This document shows, in pieces, positions 39,601 through 54,100 of a DNA stretch of 64,000 nt (the stretch's first letter is position 1; the number at the start of each line of letters is the position of its first letter). The notes beneath the pieces were generated by a model. The model did not search any database, was not told the origin of the DNA, and was given only the letters and a program-made list of their open reading frames with translations. Source of the stretch: Theocolax elegans (lineage: Eukaryota > Arthropoda > Insecta > Hymenoptera > Cerocephalidae); contig CM047426.1 in assembly GCA_026168455.1 (NCBI GenBank), forward strand, positions 27,525,058-27,589,057, given 5' to 3'. A program made the position numbers and the translations under genes.

Positions 39601-41912
39601 CGGGAGAAATCTTCCCGTTCGTAGGAAAAATCTAGTACAGTTTCTTAGCATTTTACCATTAATTCTTCGATCTAAATTATTCTGTGAGTGACTTTTTTCA
39701 TAGATTAAATATGAATAGTTTTTTCTGTTTTCTGTAAATATAATTGCACACACTTTCGTACTTTCTGGTTTATGTATGTATGTGTGCATGTACATGCACC
39801 TGCTAATGCGCGCGAGTACACACACACGTAGAAAGAACTGGAGGGAATGTGTATGTGTATGTGTGTGTGTGTGTGTGTGTGCATGTGCGCGTGTATGTAT
39901 GTGTATATATAAAAATAAAACCTTGGATATACGTGCATATGCATAAATGTATGAAAATAAACATGTACTCAGGCTATATCCGTTACAAGTGTGTGTCTGT
40001 GTGTCTGTGCATATACAGCGAAAAGCTATACATATACGTGCAAATAAATGGAGTTGCGATAAAGTATGTATCCAGATATTTATTATGTTAAACATAAACA
40101 ATTTTTACATTTTCATTTAATAATGTACATACCAACAAGTTTTTGCAGATTGTGTATATGAAAAAATAATATAATTCATTATTATTTTTATCCAAAATCT
40201 ATTATTAAAAAAACAATTTAATTAATTTTGAATTTCGATTTTTATACCATAAAAACTTTAGATGTTACGTGTGCATTGCTAAGATTATAAAATTTAAATA
40301 TACAGTATTAAAGTTATTTAATGTGACTCACACAAACGGGAAGTGCGTGCGTATTCGATCTGTATTACAAAAATACTGTTTAGAAAATTATATACACGAT
40401 AATTACTATGGAAAAGTGGATTAATGGATACTAAATAATAACTAATCATGTACATGTATTGCAGCTTTGAATTACTTTTTGATTTATTCGTGAAATTTTA
40501 GAATTCTCGATGGAAGCGTAATTGTTGAAAATCGTTTTGTATTATAATATTTACGTGCATACTTTTAAGTATATCAATATTCACATAAATTCTATCCATA
40601 TATTCTTTATCGTTGATTCAAAACATTGCTTTGTATATTAATTTAAGTATTAAATGATACTATATATGTACCTATACATAGATAATGTAACAATTATATT
40701 TTAAATGTTTACGCGTGAATTATATTTGAAATTATAAATATATCCTATTTATCTCGCAAGTATCTAATTTTCCATAAAATTAATTTGAAATCGAATATTT
40801 AGGTATATATTTATTATAAATTTGGGAGTCTCAGGGGATGGGGCTTGGGAGCAAATATTGATTATCAAGAGAATTTAAAATAAATGAATAAATAAACCTT
40901 AAAAAACTACTATTAATAAATAAATATTTATATTGTGGAATCAATATTTTTTCTATATTTTTGGATTTCTAGACAAAACCGTTTTTATGAATAAAATACG
41001 TTCACCCATAACCACTAACTAGAATAAACGATGTACTATATCAAGTGTGTGCTAGAAAGAGACATAAAATAAAACTGTATGTGTGAGAGTGTACGTGCAG
41101 TTTGTACACGTGTCGATATAATATATATATATATACATTTGTGTATGTGGGTACGCGAGGGCGCGCGCGTGTGTGTTTATATGTATGTATTTACACACAA
41201 GAATTTCACACACATAGCCACTGCCGTGTACACGTATATACGCGAAATTTTCGATGCGTCCGTCGGCAAGTCACAAAATACACACAGATACAGGTACTCG
41301 TACACGTACACACATTCGCAAGGAAATTGGTATAGAGTTTGTAAGGTGGGGATAAACTCACACGCGTACATTGACCCACACAACGATTTGGGTTGACGGT
41401 GTTGTACACGTACAGAGAAACACGTTTCGCGTCTGTCTCTTTTTGTCGTTCGCGCGGGTTGCAGTTTCGCTCTCGCTTTATCTCCTATCTCGAGCGCCCG
41501 TCCCTCTCCCTTCATTACCTGTCTCTGCGTTGGTTTTATACACGTACACGTACACGTACACGTATACGTGAACACACGCGCACACACACATTTCTTCATC
41601 TAGATCGTAGCATGTGTATATAGGTGCATAGGGCACACTCGGGTAGTTCTCTCGCTCTTTCCTATTTTCTGGCTACGTACCCCCCCCCCTCCACCCCTAC
41701 CTCTCTTGATTTTCTCTCTTTCCGGGGGTTGAGCAAGAGAATCGGCCAAAAGGAGGGTCGTGCGCTCGCCCTCCCTACCCATCTTTATTGTGAGCGTTTT
41801 CTCTCTCCGTCGTCTCCGAGTTCTCTCATCTACGGGCTTCTCTCTTTCCTTGTTGATCTTTTTCTTTGAATCTTTTTATGCATTTCGACCATCCTTCTTG
41901 CGCACAATGTTT

Positions 41913-42009
<97 letters not shown>

Positions 42010-42103
42010 GCGCGCGAGTGCGTGCCCCTGGCTTTCGAAATCTCTTCACGTATGTCTCTACTTCGCTCCAACTTTTTCTTCCTTTTCGATATTTATCCTA
42101 CTC

Positions 42104-42144
<41 letters not shown>

Positions 42145-45100
42145 CTCTCTCTCTGCTCTCTCCCTCTCCCACCTTCCTCTCTCTCTCTCTCTCTCATTCT
42201 CTCTCACTCTCTACCTCTCGCTCTTTCTCGTGTTTCTTCATTTTTCGATTTCATTTTATTTGCTTCATAACTTTTAAATATTTCCCTGTGTCTCTTGGCT
42301 TTTTAATTGCATCGATGGAGAACTTCGTGAACTGAAATTATTAGAAGTGAAATAAATTAGCTTTTTCGAAGTTCGCAAAACGATTTTGTTCTCTTGTTGC
42401 TTTTTTATATAGTCAAGTTAAGACCAGAAGATGAACGAAAATTCCCTTTTTTGCATGAATGTGAAATTTTACATAATAAGTTGCTAGTATTAAAAAAAAC
42501 TATTTTTAGTGAGGTTAAATTTAAACGTTTTGTAATAGAATGATAATTAAAAAAAAACTCAATCGATATATAGAAAATTATTATTCTGAAGGAAATGTAC
42601 TAATTTTATATAAGTTATCAAAATTAATTGCAATCATGAATTATAAACAAAAAATACGTAATATTGTTAACATTTGATAATCGGTGTATTCCTTCAAACT
42701 TAAATTAAGAGAAAAGTTTGTGTAACGTTTTATCGTCCTCTAGATTGTACCAAAATACTTATATAAATTCGCTCCAGCGCGAGCAGCAATCTAATTTCTC
42801 GAACTAACCGTCATCTTTTTCTTTCGCTCTTATCTAAAATCTCGTGTCTCTTTTGCTCCTGACTCTCTTCTCTCTCTCTCACAGTCATTTTCTACTTCTC
42901 AAATCCTATTTTCTCAATTTCTTTACCCCTACCCATCTCCCGCACAATCAACGTTGCCTGTGTTAATCTGGTGGCACAGCTATACACTGCACGTATACAG
43001 AAACTCTTTTTGCGCGATCAGAACAAAAAGTCGATCAACTTTGTTGCCGTGCATGACGATTTCTCGATATGACCTCTTCATCAATCAGTGCCTTTCTCCT
43101 TGTGTGCGATGCAATATTATATTGCGTTTGTTTCATTTCGTACATTTTGAGATATTGTTGATTGTTGAACCAATTAAAAGTAAATAGCTTAGTTAATTGA
43201 ACTGTTACGCTATTGTGCAATACATAGATAAAGACATTACACATATATACATACACACACATATATAATATATATTGAACGTATATATTAAACGATGTAT
43301 GCCGAATATAATCTTGACCGTGAAGGTAATTAAAATATGTTTCAACTTCAAATGAAAAGTAGAACTCAATATTTTTACCCAATCTTGAAATCGATAGTTA
43401 ATCTTAGCCTGACGGATGAAATTTCAAGCACGACACAATTTTAGCATAGGATACCCGATTTAAAATTGGTTTCGCGATTGAATACAATTATTATAAATTA
43501 ACCCTTTAACGTTCAATACGCCGTGCGTAGCTTCGAAAACTGGTTTCGAGAATACAAAAAAATATTAAATAAAAAAATTATGCTTTTTTTTTCTTCTTCT
43601 GTGTGTCTTGTGCTTCATGTACATTACGTACCCCCACAAACTACATTTTCAACGTTACTCAAGTATGAATAAGGAATCCTGTTAATTTTATCACTTGGAT
43701 ATCATGGTTTCCTTTTTTGTTACATTATTTCTGGTTCTGCGGCAAAAAGAACGATTATTAATAAATAATTTAACGATTTTTTTTTAACGGACTTATTTCT
43801 ATATCACGGAATATCGGATCGTGGTACTAAAATTATTCATTGAATATCATTAATTTCTTATTTAAATAGTTAATAGTACTTTATAATATACTATTATAGA
43901 TGCACGTATAATCAATTACTATATATATATATGACGAGACATTTGAACAATTTAATAGTATATATATGAAACATCGTTAATTTGTAATTGTTTCAAAATT
44001 TTATAAATCTGATAAAGTAATCGTTATTATACTTATTGAAATTATTTTATTTATATAATATTTATATGCTAAACGTATGGTATAAGTAAAACCAAAATCT
44101 TATTTCTACATTACAAATAAATAAAAGGTATCAATATATTAAATATATTCAGTATCAGTTAGCAAACAACTTTTATGTACAACAGTTGTCTATCGAAACT
44201 ATAGTCTAGATGAATATTTGCATATAATTGTACATAATATATATATATATAGTATGTCGAAATTGTTTACACATTCTATGAATAGAACATTGAGGTAAGA
44301 CGCGAATGTCTTCTGTGGGTTAGAATTATTTTTGTATCAAATGATTTTTCGGCGAGTCGTAGGGACATCCTCGTAGTCCTCCCGTCCGTAGAGCCCGCGA
44401 ATCGATCGAGCCGAAATTCAATTGCAAAGCGCGCCCGCATTTTCCGATTCAATTCTCCCCCTTTACCCACCCACAGTTTATACACACACACATACACATA
44501 CAATGGTCCTGTGCCCGCTTTTCCTGGAAAATCATTTTCATTTCAACAAAGAGCCTGGAATGCCACCTCGTTAACGAGGCCCAATCGCGAGCTTCTTTTT
44601 CCCTCGCTTGAAAAAAGGAGTCGTTAAAAACAACGTTGCACTACCGCAATCGAATTTTCAACGTGTTGATCGAAATGCGGACTGCTCGAATCCTTAATGT
44701 ATCCACAGAATCGAAAGTTAGTATATAGTACATAACGCTGCATCTACGTCGTCTATCGCCTTATATCTAGGGGAATTTTGTTGATTATTCTGCATTATCC
44801 TCGAATTTTAATTTTGCTATAATTAATTGTTAAATTGAACGTTGAATCGTTAACTCATGATATCAAGAATTGAATTTGGAAAGGTGCAAATCTTTTTAAA
44901 GTAACTTGTATACATTGTATATGATTTGGTTTATAAATAAAACATGATTATCCTGAATTAAATATATAGATTTATTGATTTTGAGTGGCATACGTGTAGG
45001 TATTATACTTAAAAATATTTCAAGGCAACAATACTATTATAAATAATAATGTCATTTTATATTAATATCTAGCAATTTATCATTTCCCTGGTAGAAATCA

Positions 45101-48100
45101 TATTCCATTAAATAAGTATTAAATAGACTGTTTGAATAGAATGGGCAAAAAATAGGCGAAAAATGTGCCCATTTTTCTCCTATCGATGAAACGCTTTTTC
45201 TCACATTTTATGACCATTTATTAATGTAAAATCCTATTTTTCTCCCATTTTTGAGCTTGTAAATATAGATTACAGTTGAGTCTAGTTATGTCCTATTAAA
45301 TATCTATTAAACATGGACAAGTGAAAAATCTAATAAAACAGCGTTTATCTTTGTAAATACTGGAAATACAACAGAAATGAGTCGTAAATCAGACGAAAAC
45401 GTTAAAAGCCCATCCGAAACTATAGGAATTTTGAAGTTTACTCTTTCCGGAAAGCTGGAAGCATTATTCGAATGTTTTGAGGTTATGGTCATTCTATTAA
45501 ATGCTAATAAAATGGGAGAAAAAGCGTTTCATCACAAGGTACTTACTACCAATTTTTAATTCCTAGTTCTTAGTTTTAAATTTCTACTTTACTACTTTAT
45601 AATTGCATGTAATTCAAAATTGTTGACGTATTTACGTTACGTGCAATAAGAAAGCTTTTGTTAAATTAAAAACTTGAAATAAATACATATATGTCAATAA
45701 TATATTTTTTGTTTTATTTTAATAGTTTCTACCATGAATTTGGGATTACTGTCGTAATAAACAAAACGAATTTAAACTACAATTGATGAAATTAAGGAAT
45801 TAGTTGATTAAACAATACTTGTTAAAATAATTTTGTTGAAATTATTATTTCGCCTCATCCAATGTATAATTATTGTCCAATAACAAAGGGCCAAGAATCT
45901 TAATCCTTTAAAACTTAATCACTTATATTATTAATACTTATTTTTGTTTCTGCGGTCAGTTACAATATACATCATCTTTTGAGATCACAACAAAACTTTA
46001 ATTAAGTTAATGATCTATAATCACGTACACATGATTCAATAGTTCAATAGAAGCGTTAATTAAATCTCCATCGCTACATGAAAAAAAGGGAATAATTTAC
46101 ATTTCCCAGGCATATTTATAGATTACTTATACACGGAGAAAATATTCTAATAAAAATTATCGTAACAGCACGATAAACCTTGGAGATATAAACTGTTCAA
46201 AAAGAGTTTACCTAAAAAGTCATAAAATTTGTAACGAAACGAATTTGTAACTTTTACTGTGCTGTCACGGTAATGTTAATAAGAATATCCGCGTAGAGTC
46301 GATGTAAATAATAAAAATCAATCAATAATAGGCTATCGATAAAAGGATGAATATTCACTGTAAAGCAGGGAAAATTAAAAAAGTATGACTCCATTGCGCG
46401 TTGGGAATATTTAAATGTCTGAACCCTCGTTGGAGTCGGTTGCCTCCAAATTGTACACCCGATGGAGAAGTTAGGTAGGGGGAAAAAAGGTTTAAAAAAA
46501 TTGGAAAAGGGTTAGGAAATGTACTCGCGTGTAAGGTATAGTAAATGAGCAAGAAAGCGTAAACGGAATGCGAGAGGTTCGCGCAGCTAGTTGTGATGAA
46601 TTTGCAGTGGCAAGCGCGGCGGAGCAGCAGAGGTCGGAGTCGCCGGCGGCCCATCAGAAGCTGCTCGCCGAGGGCAATCCGGAGGGCGGCCCCAAGGACA
46701 TGAGCGCGGCGCCTAAGGTACCCATGGCCAAGGGCGTCGCGGGCAAGGGGGCCTGGCTTAAAGCCCCCCTCGCCGAGGCCCACGAGCCCCACGGTGAGTC
46801 CCACTTGTAAAACCTCGCACGATCGTACAATTTTATGAATATACATGTTCTTCTTTACGATATTTATATATCTAGGTATATATGTGATAGATGTACACAT
46901 TTGTAGCACAATAAATACACTCGCGATTAATCAGGCACCGTAGCATGTCCAGCAGCCAGTTTCATTTCTTTTTGTTCATTTATCTCTTCATTATTATGAT
47001 GCATACACTGCGACCAATACGATTTTCAGTTTAATTTTGGCAGGAAAATAACGTTTCGGTGTATTATTTTTCTTTGTGACTTTTTTCCATGTGAACCAAT
47101 CAGTTTGTACCCCACTGGACGAGCCAATGGAATTTTTATTGAACAGCGCGTCAAAAGATTTTTTTTTTGCAACAATATTGGTGTATGGCAGATTCTGTAT
47201 AATTGCACACTTATATGTTTATAAAGCATGCTTTGTATATTTCATTTACGTGTATATATATATTGGTAAAAAACTTAAAATAAATCGTTTTAAGGATATT
47301 TCCTACGTGACGATCTCATCTATTTGAGATAGAAACAAATGTCAGAAATAACTTTTGTTATTAATAAGGACTAAAGGTATTATTTTACACATGCACAACT
47401 ACATTTTTTCGAAAAATCTTATAAATACAAAATTATTATGTAAATAATTGGATGTATTATTGCACGTAATTAAAACCGACTCGTTAGTGCAAGACTCGTC
47501 TCGATATAACTGTATATATTAAAGTATTTAAATGAAAAAACCGTTTTCAAAATGCATTCCTTCACAACCCTTCACAGACGCATGCGCACGCATATATATA
47601 CACATATATAGATAATACAGGACACCACGTTTTTTTCGATCCGCTTGACTTTCGAGTGCATCCTTCTCAGTTATTTACTCGTATTCTTATTTTTTATTAT
47701 ATATATATATATATACATATATATGCGCACACACACAGTCACACACAGGCACACAGACACAGACACACACACACACACACACTTGAACAGAGAGAAAACG
47801 GAAACGTATCTATGTATACACACGTCTACACACGAGTATATATTCTTTTGTACTTTGTACGTGTGCGCACGTGTGTATTTTTTTTCGCGTTCATCGGATG
47901 TACAATCAATATCATCAACAATTTTCACATCGTGCAATCCGTTACATTAATCCGATGAAATTCCCCAAGGTAGAAACAATGTTAAACTTCAATTATATTG
48001 CCTGAATTCCTACTCGAGTATATACCGTGTGTAACGGAATGCGCGGTTCGATAAAAAAAAAAATTAATTCAATTTTCCGGGCGCGTATTCGATTAATCTG

Positions 48101-51100
48101 AGAAAATTTATTTAAATGACGCGTCGATCACGCGAAGAAAAAAAAGGCCTAACCGACTCGTTATATTTCGAAATTCGAGCGTCACTTCTCGATCGTCTTT
48201 GTAACTGCATATGCGAGCACGAGATATAGAGAACGTTGCGATGTGCCTATGATGATAAAAGGCTACCGATACCAGCGAAGTAGTACACCTCTTCTCTCGT
48301 CAATTCCAAAATATAAAAACACAAATTCTTTGTAATCTTGGTGGATGCCGTGAGTTCGAGGCAGTTCGCTGTAAGGCCAAAGAGACAAGAAATCGGTCGT
48401 TCCTCGAGGAGGGAGAGAAAGGGTTTTACAAAGAGGGGGAGAGGAAGCGAAAAAGGGGGCACCTTCCTTGGAAGTTTTATGGTCGAGTTCTCTCTTTCTC
48501 GCGTAGCTTCTCTCCTTCGCTCTTTCGATTTTAACCTCTCCTGGCTAAAGGAGCGACCGTACACAGACTGTTCTATACCCCCCTCTATCCTTTTACCTTC
48601 GGTTGCTCCCCTTCTTCCTTTCTCCACTGTCTTCCAATGCCTCTCTTTCTCTCTCCCTTTACGTATGTATATGTTTGTGGATGTGCGCCTTGCTGTGCGA
48701 AATCCTCGGAAGGAAGCGCGAAATAATCGGACGCGATGCGACGACGCGTCGAGGATATTTTTGACATTCCTTGCGAGAGGTGTGGATAAAACGATCCTCG
48801 GTCGCGTCTTCTGCGACACCTCGATTTACTCGCGATTCTTCCATTTTTATGCCTACTTTCTTCCCACATTTTTCCTTCTTTTTTACCTTTGTCATGAGGG
48901 TACTACCGCACGGTGATGATACTTTAGTAATCTGAGGCTTCTGTGACGCTCGATAATAATATTTGATTGCGCATACTTTTTTTTATCACTCGTCCTATTC
49001 ATTTCTTACAGTTTATCATTTTATAATGCGATTTATTATTTCACGTAATATTGGCTTCAATATAATTGTAGATGTTATTAGTAAAAATTTGTGTTTATTG
49101 CATGTAAATATACTTTTGTCCGTTCATATATGACGTCACCTGATTTAGTAATTGTTTTAATATACAACACTAATTAAATAGTTCTAAATATACTTTAATT
49201 AATACAAAAAAATTTATTTAAAGCAATTTTAATATAAACACATGTTTCTATGGTAATTTAAAGTAACTTTTATTAATATATAGTTCCTGTTATTTACCGA
49301 TGCACAAGTAAGCAGTGTAATATAGCGAATTTCAAAAGATGTTAAATTTTTAAAATATTATAACTGTAAATCATAAGTATTTTTTATATACTAACTGCAT
49401 TATACCAATATCCTTATATATAAGATAAAATTAAATATTAACCTGATGATATAAACAGTTGTACCTATTATCAAAGTAATTAGTATGTATGAATTCGTGT
49501 GCGCGCGCAGACACACACGCACACACACTCGCACACATTCATTTAAATATATGTAATTTCGAAAGAATTAAAATGTACCGGTAAGAAACAGGTGTACTTC
49601 TATAGAATATCTGTACATACAGGAATAATTTTTAGGGGCGTAATTTAGCTATGTTCGCAATTTACAGTCATGCGTAGTCTCTCGCGCGCAGTATTCTCTA
49701 TGCGAAAATCTGAGCAGAATTTTCTAGATAAAATGCTCTTGTTTCGGGCGTCCAAGTTACGCGAGAGGAAGCTAAGCCAACCCCGATACTCGCTGCGAAC
49801 ATATTGATTGTGATTTTTTTACCTCTATGTTTGTTTATATTTTCCCCTTTCATACTTTTACTTTGTATAATTCCGTCATTTCTCGATGTATTTTCTTTTT
49901 TCGTTCTAAATACATGCCTATTATATTACACAAACAAGCACATTTGTAGATATATTTTACTTGTATTTTAATTTGTGTTCAGGTACATTAAAATATTGCT
50001 TTCAGTGTTTTGTGATTTTGTGCATCCAATGTTATCAAAAACCATTGCCGACATATCTTTGTAGAGCGAACAGACAATTTAGCATTGCTTATGTATTAAG
50101 AATTTTTCTTTCCTTCTACATATTTGTGTGTCGGTTATATATTTTTTAGGTAGAAAAACTGTAGTATGTTTTTCATATAAAAATTATACATATATATTTT
50201 TGTCAGAAAAAGGAAATTATCAACCTGGTACAATGTTCGTTACAGCTATAATTTTTTAGAGCTGGTTATAACAGTGAATAGTCAAAAAGTAAATAACTTA
50301 ATAAATTTTAAAAAATATTAAGAATTACATTTTAGGTCATAGAATAAGAAGATTCACTCTTCGCTACAGTAGAAATTTCAATTAAACATTTCTGTAGATT
50401 AAGTTAGCTTTATAAATTTTTCATGTAATATACAATTGATTTGCGGTATTTACAAAGATAAACAAGATTTTATCATATTTTACATTGACGATTGTTAATA
50501 GTTTTATATAGGTCATAAAATAGGCATCTTTAATGAAAATAGATTAAAATTGTTTCTAGTATCTTTTTCGTGATAAAATGATTTTTCCCATTGCGTTAGC
50601 TTTTTATTAAAATGAAGAGAGTTCTTCGATGATAGTTGTCAATTTACAAAATACTTTTAAACTTTCTAAAGCGGATTTCATTGAATAAGTCTAAATAAAA
50701 AAAAAATTTGCAATCGAGAAAATTTGAAGACAGTATCAGAAAAGTTGCAAGGTTAATTAAAATATTTTAAGGTTATATCATTTAATTAAAAGGAGTACCA
50801 AAGTTAACTTTAACTTCAACTTTAAGTGAACTCTCTACCATACAGATCGTCCAAGTTGAGCAAAGAATTCAATTATATTTTATATAGTAAAATATGATAG
50901 TATTTGAAAAAGTAAGAAAATACGCCCCTTTGTATTGCAAATTTTGCACAAGGGCAATCACTGTAAACATATAGGGGCGTCTTCTCGTACTTTTCAAATA
51001 TTATCACATTTTATTTTATTAATTATAATTAAATTCTTTATCCAGCTCGGTTGATAAAGTAGGGAGGATTAAAGAAATCACTGTATAAGAAAATTTTTAA

Positions 51101-54100
51101 AACTTTTTCTATATTTACTAATTGAAAAATAACTAAATATTCCAATAAATTAATATTAGTAAAATATTTTGTTCTTTCCAATACTTTTTCACAACATTAT
51201 AATTAACTTTAATAATAACGTTAACATATTAGTTATACTTCAACTTCAAGGGTTAAATATAAATTTAATAATTTATTTACCGTTGTTTATACCTAATGTT
51301 TGTATTAGTGTTGTACGTTTTGTATAATAATTAAATTATTTTTGTCTTGTAGATTTTATGTAGGCACTGTAAAGTACACCCTCATATAATGTTCAAAATG
51401 TTAATCACCTTTATACAATTTAATAAAATTAGTTTAATTATTTAAAAATTTCAAATATTAAAGATTGTATTGTATAATCAAATAACATATACATTTATAG
51501 GATTGACTATAAATTTTGAATTTTCAATAAAATATCAAAGAAATTAATATTTAAGTATATGCGAGGTCAGATGGTAATTTAATTATAACTGTTTTAAAAA
51601 TATAGGATTGATACATAAATTCTTCATTGAAAAAAGTTTTGATCCTAACATTAAATTTTTAAAAATAAATTACCTAATTATTGATTATACGATAAAATAA
51701 ACTGAATTATAGTTTTAAGTAAGTATCATTTTCAACGTTGGACGGTTTGTGTTATTAATAAAACTTGAAAAGTATTGGGTTCTTACAGTAAACTAAAATT
51801 TTGTGATTTACTTTTTTGTGAATAGCGTGTAAAAATATTGCAAACAAAAATTAATATGTTTTTGTAATATTTGTGCATGTTGCACAAATCTAAATTTTTT
51901 AGAATATACACCCAATATGTTGTCTAGAGTGCACGCACACCAAACCGTGTGAATATATAGTTAGGAAATTTTATAAAAATAACTAATCTGCAAGATATTC
52001 ACCTTAAGAAAAAATATATACCGTTTATAATGAAGTAGAATTTGGTGTAGAATTTTTATACGGTCATCTTAATAGACTCGAAACTCAAATGTACGCTGTA
52101 CTAATAGTTCCATTTAGTAAATTAAATTACAGAATAATGCAAATAAATAATAGTATGAAATATTAAGAAATTAGTGCAAGTAAATAAATGTAATAAAAGG
52201 TATTATCAAAAGAGGATTGTTTATAATTAATTACGAGTTTACAGGGATGGACGAAGGGACTGTTGGTGGCGGTGGAGGTGGCGGCGGCGGCGGGGGTGGA
52301 AACCTCGGTCCGGGTGTCGGCGGCGTCGGCGACCTGACTTCGAAACAGCGCCACCAAATGAAGCACCGCGAGCTCTTCCTGTCGCGGCAGGTCGAAACGA
52401 TGCCCGCCACCCACATACGCGGCAAGTGCTGCGTCACCTTGCTCAACGAGACCGAGTCTCTTCTCAGCTATCTCAACAAAGAGGACTCCTTCTTTTACTG
52501 CCTCGTCTTCGATCCGGCCCAGCGCACTCTCCTCGCCGACAAAGGTCACTATATGATACACTTTTTCACGCATCTATTCTACATAATTGTTACGTGCATA
52601 CGCACACTTATACGTACACACGTACACATTTGTGCACATACGCACACACGCACACGCTCATCGAGATTTACATGTATATTATTGTATATTTATCATACTT
52701 GCGATAATGTATTTGAGATATTAGAGTCGTTTTATTATTTACGAAATTTTCATCAGTGCGTTCGAATTTATTATTTATGTACATGTGAATTATACGTAAC
52801 AAACTTGCTAGCTAAATACTTGACGTTGTTTTTATATTACATGTAAACAGTCAACTTATTGTAATTATTTATTATTTCCACGGTTCTTCAATAACGAACA
52901 ATTCTAAAGAACAATTATAAATAACTATTTGAAAAACAAAAGTATTATTTAAAAAGTTCTTTTAAATTGAAAATATGAATTATTATATTTTATATATATG
53001 GAGTAAATGGCATCTTAAAAATAAATATTTTAATGAAAAACGTATTATTTGATACAAATCTAGAAATTTTATACATTTGGTCTATAAAATCGAATAGAAA
53101 TATGATAAAAAACGTTTGCACTTGTGTCATTAACAAATTGATTGGTTTAGGCGAAATAAGAGTAGGAAGCAGATACCAAGCAGACAACATAGCTCCGGTG
53201 CCGTTAACACCGGCAGAACGCGATGTCGATCCGCGTCGACTGCAAGATTTGGAAACGCTCGTTTGGACACCCCGACACTCTCTGACGGACCGACAGATCG
53301 ACCAATTTCTCGTGGTTAGTCGGTCGGTCGGTACTTTCGCTCGAGCTCTCGATTGCTCTTCATCGGTTAAGCAGCCTTCGCTTCACATGTCTGCTGCCGC
53401 CGCCTCGAGAGATATCACACTGGTAAATATTATCATTTTTTAACAGCGATTATCAAAAGGGTATAAACGATCAATTCAAATTTTTTTTTAATTTCATTTC
53501 ACTTTTATATATAGTGTAATTTAACTTTTCTTCAAAAAATACTCAACATAAAATGTAATATTACAAAATTTGATAAGTATAATTTATTATTTATACAAAT
53601 TTGATGCTTGTACGTATATTACAAAAGTTATGACATTTCCTAATGTTTGTCTATAACAGGTTATTATTATTTATTAAGTATAATTATTTATTTAACAAAT
53701 ATACAATTCACTGTTTGCGTTAAACTATTAAGCTATATTCTATACTTGAAAGCAAAAAAGTAGAAAACACTATTAAATTGTATTTAAAAATTATAAAACG
53801 TACAATTGTTATAAATATGTATTTTGAAATATGTAATTTCACATAATAAAATATAATTTTACAACTGATTATAATGAAATGTTATTTACATTGTTACAGT
53901 TCCATGCAATGGATACTTTACACAGACACACCTATGACGTAGCAAAAGCAATGTCTTCTTTGGTGCCCAGTTCCGGACCAGTCCTATGTAGAGACGAGAT
54001 GGAAGAGTGGAGTGCCTCGGAGGCGAATCTTTTTGAGGAAGCTTTAGATAAATACGGAAAAGACTTTGCTGATATTCGTCAGGATTTCGTAAGTTTTATA

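Larger units (their letters stand above)
31936..46607 (+). other. MTA intron 3 (14.7 kb) with GC islands and simple repeats
   Basis: Contents in order: AT-rich DNA to 33650; a moderately GC-rich block with a 158-codon plus frame at 33675-34151; a CpG island at about 35110-35580 with a perfect GC-rich hairpin; a near-perfect palindrome at 36818-36933; a G-rich island at 38213-38650; (TG)n near 39850-39880; TACACG hexamer repeats at about 41538-41565; two very long (TC)n tracts at 41919-42005 and 42107-42141; GC-richer DNA at about 44340-44600; and two inverted repeats at 45185-45533 and 46131-46294. No nested gene is recognised. Confidence 0.5.

Noticed and set aside
41760..42335. 191-codon plus-strand frame of Ser-Leu repeats
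   Set aside because: A direct product of the (TC)n microsatellites.
45377..45559. 60-codon plus frame ([13 protein letters not shown] start) as a gene
   Set aside because: Protein-like composition, but short, overlapped by an opposite frame and without a splice or family context.
48247..48916. Mirrored frames of about 190 codons on both strands
   Set aside because: Low-complexity purine/pyrimidine-biased block; both strands are open over the same bases and no domain is visible.
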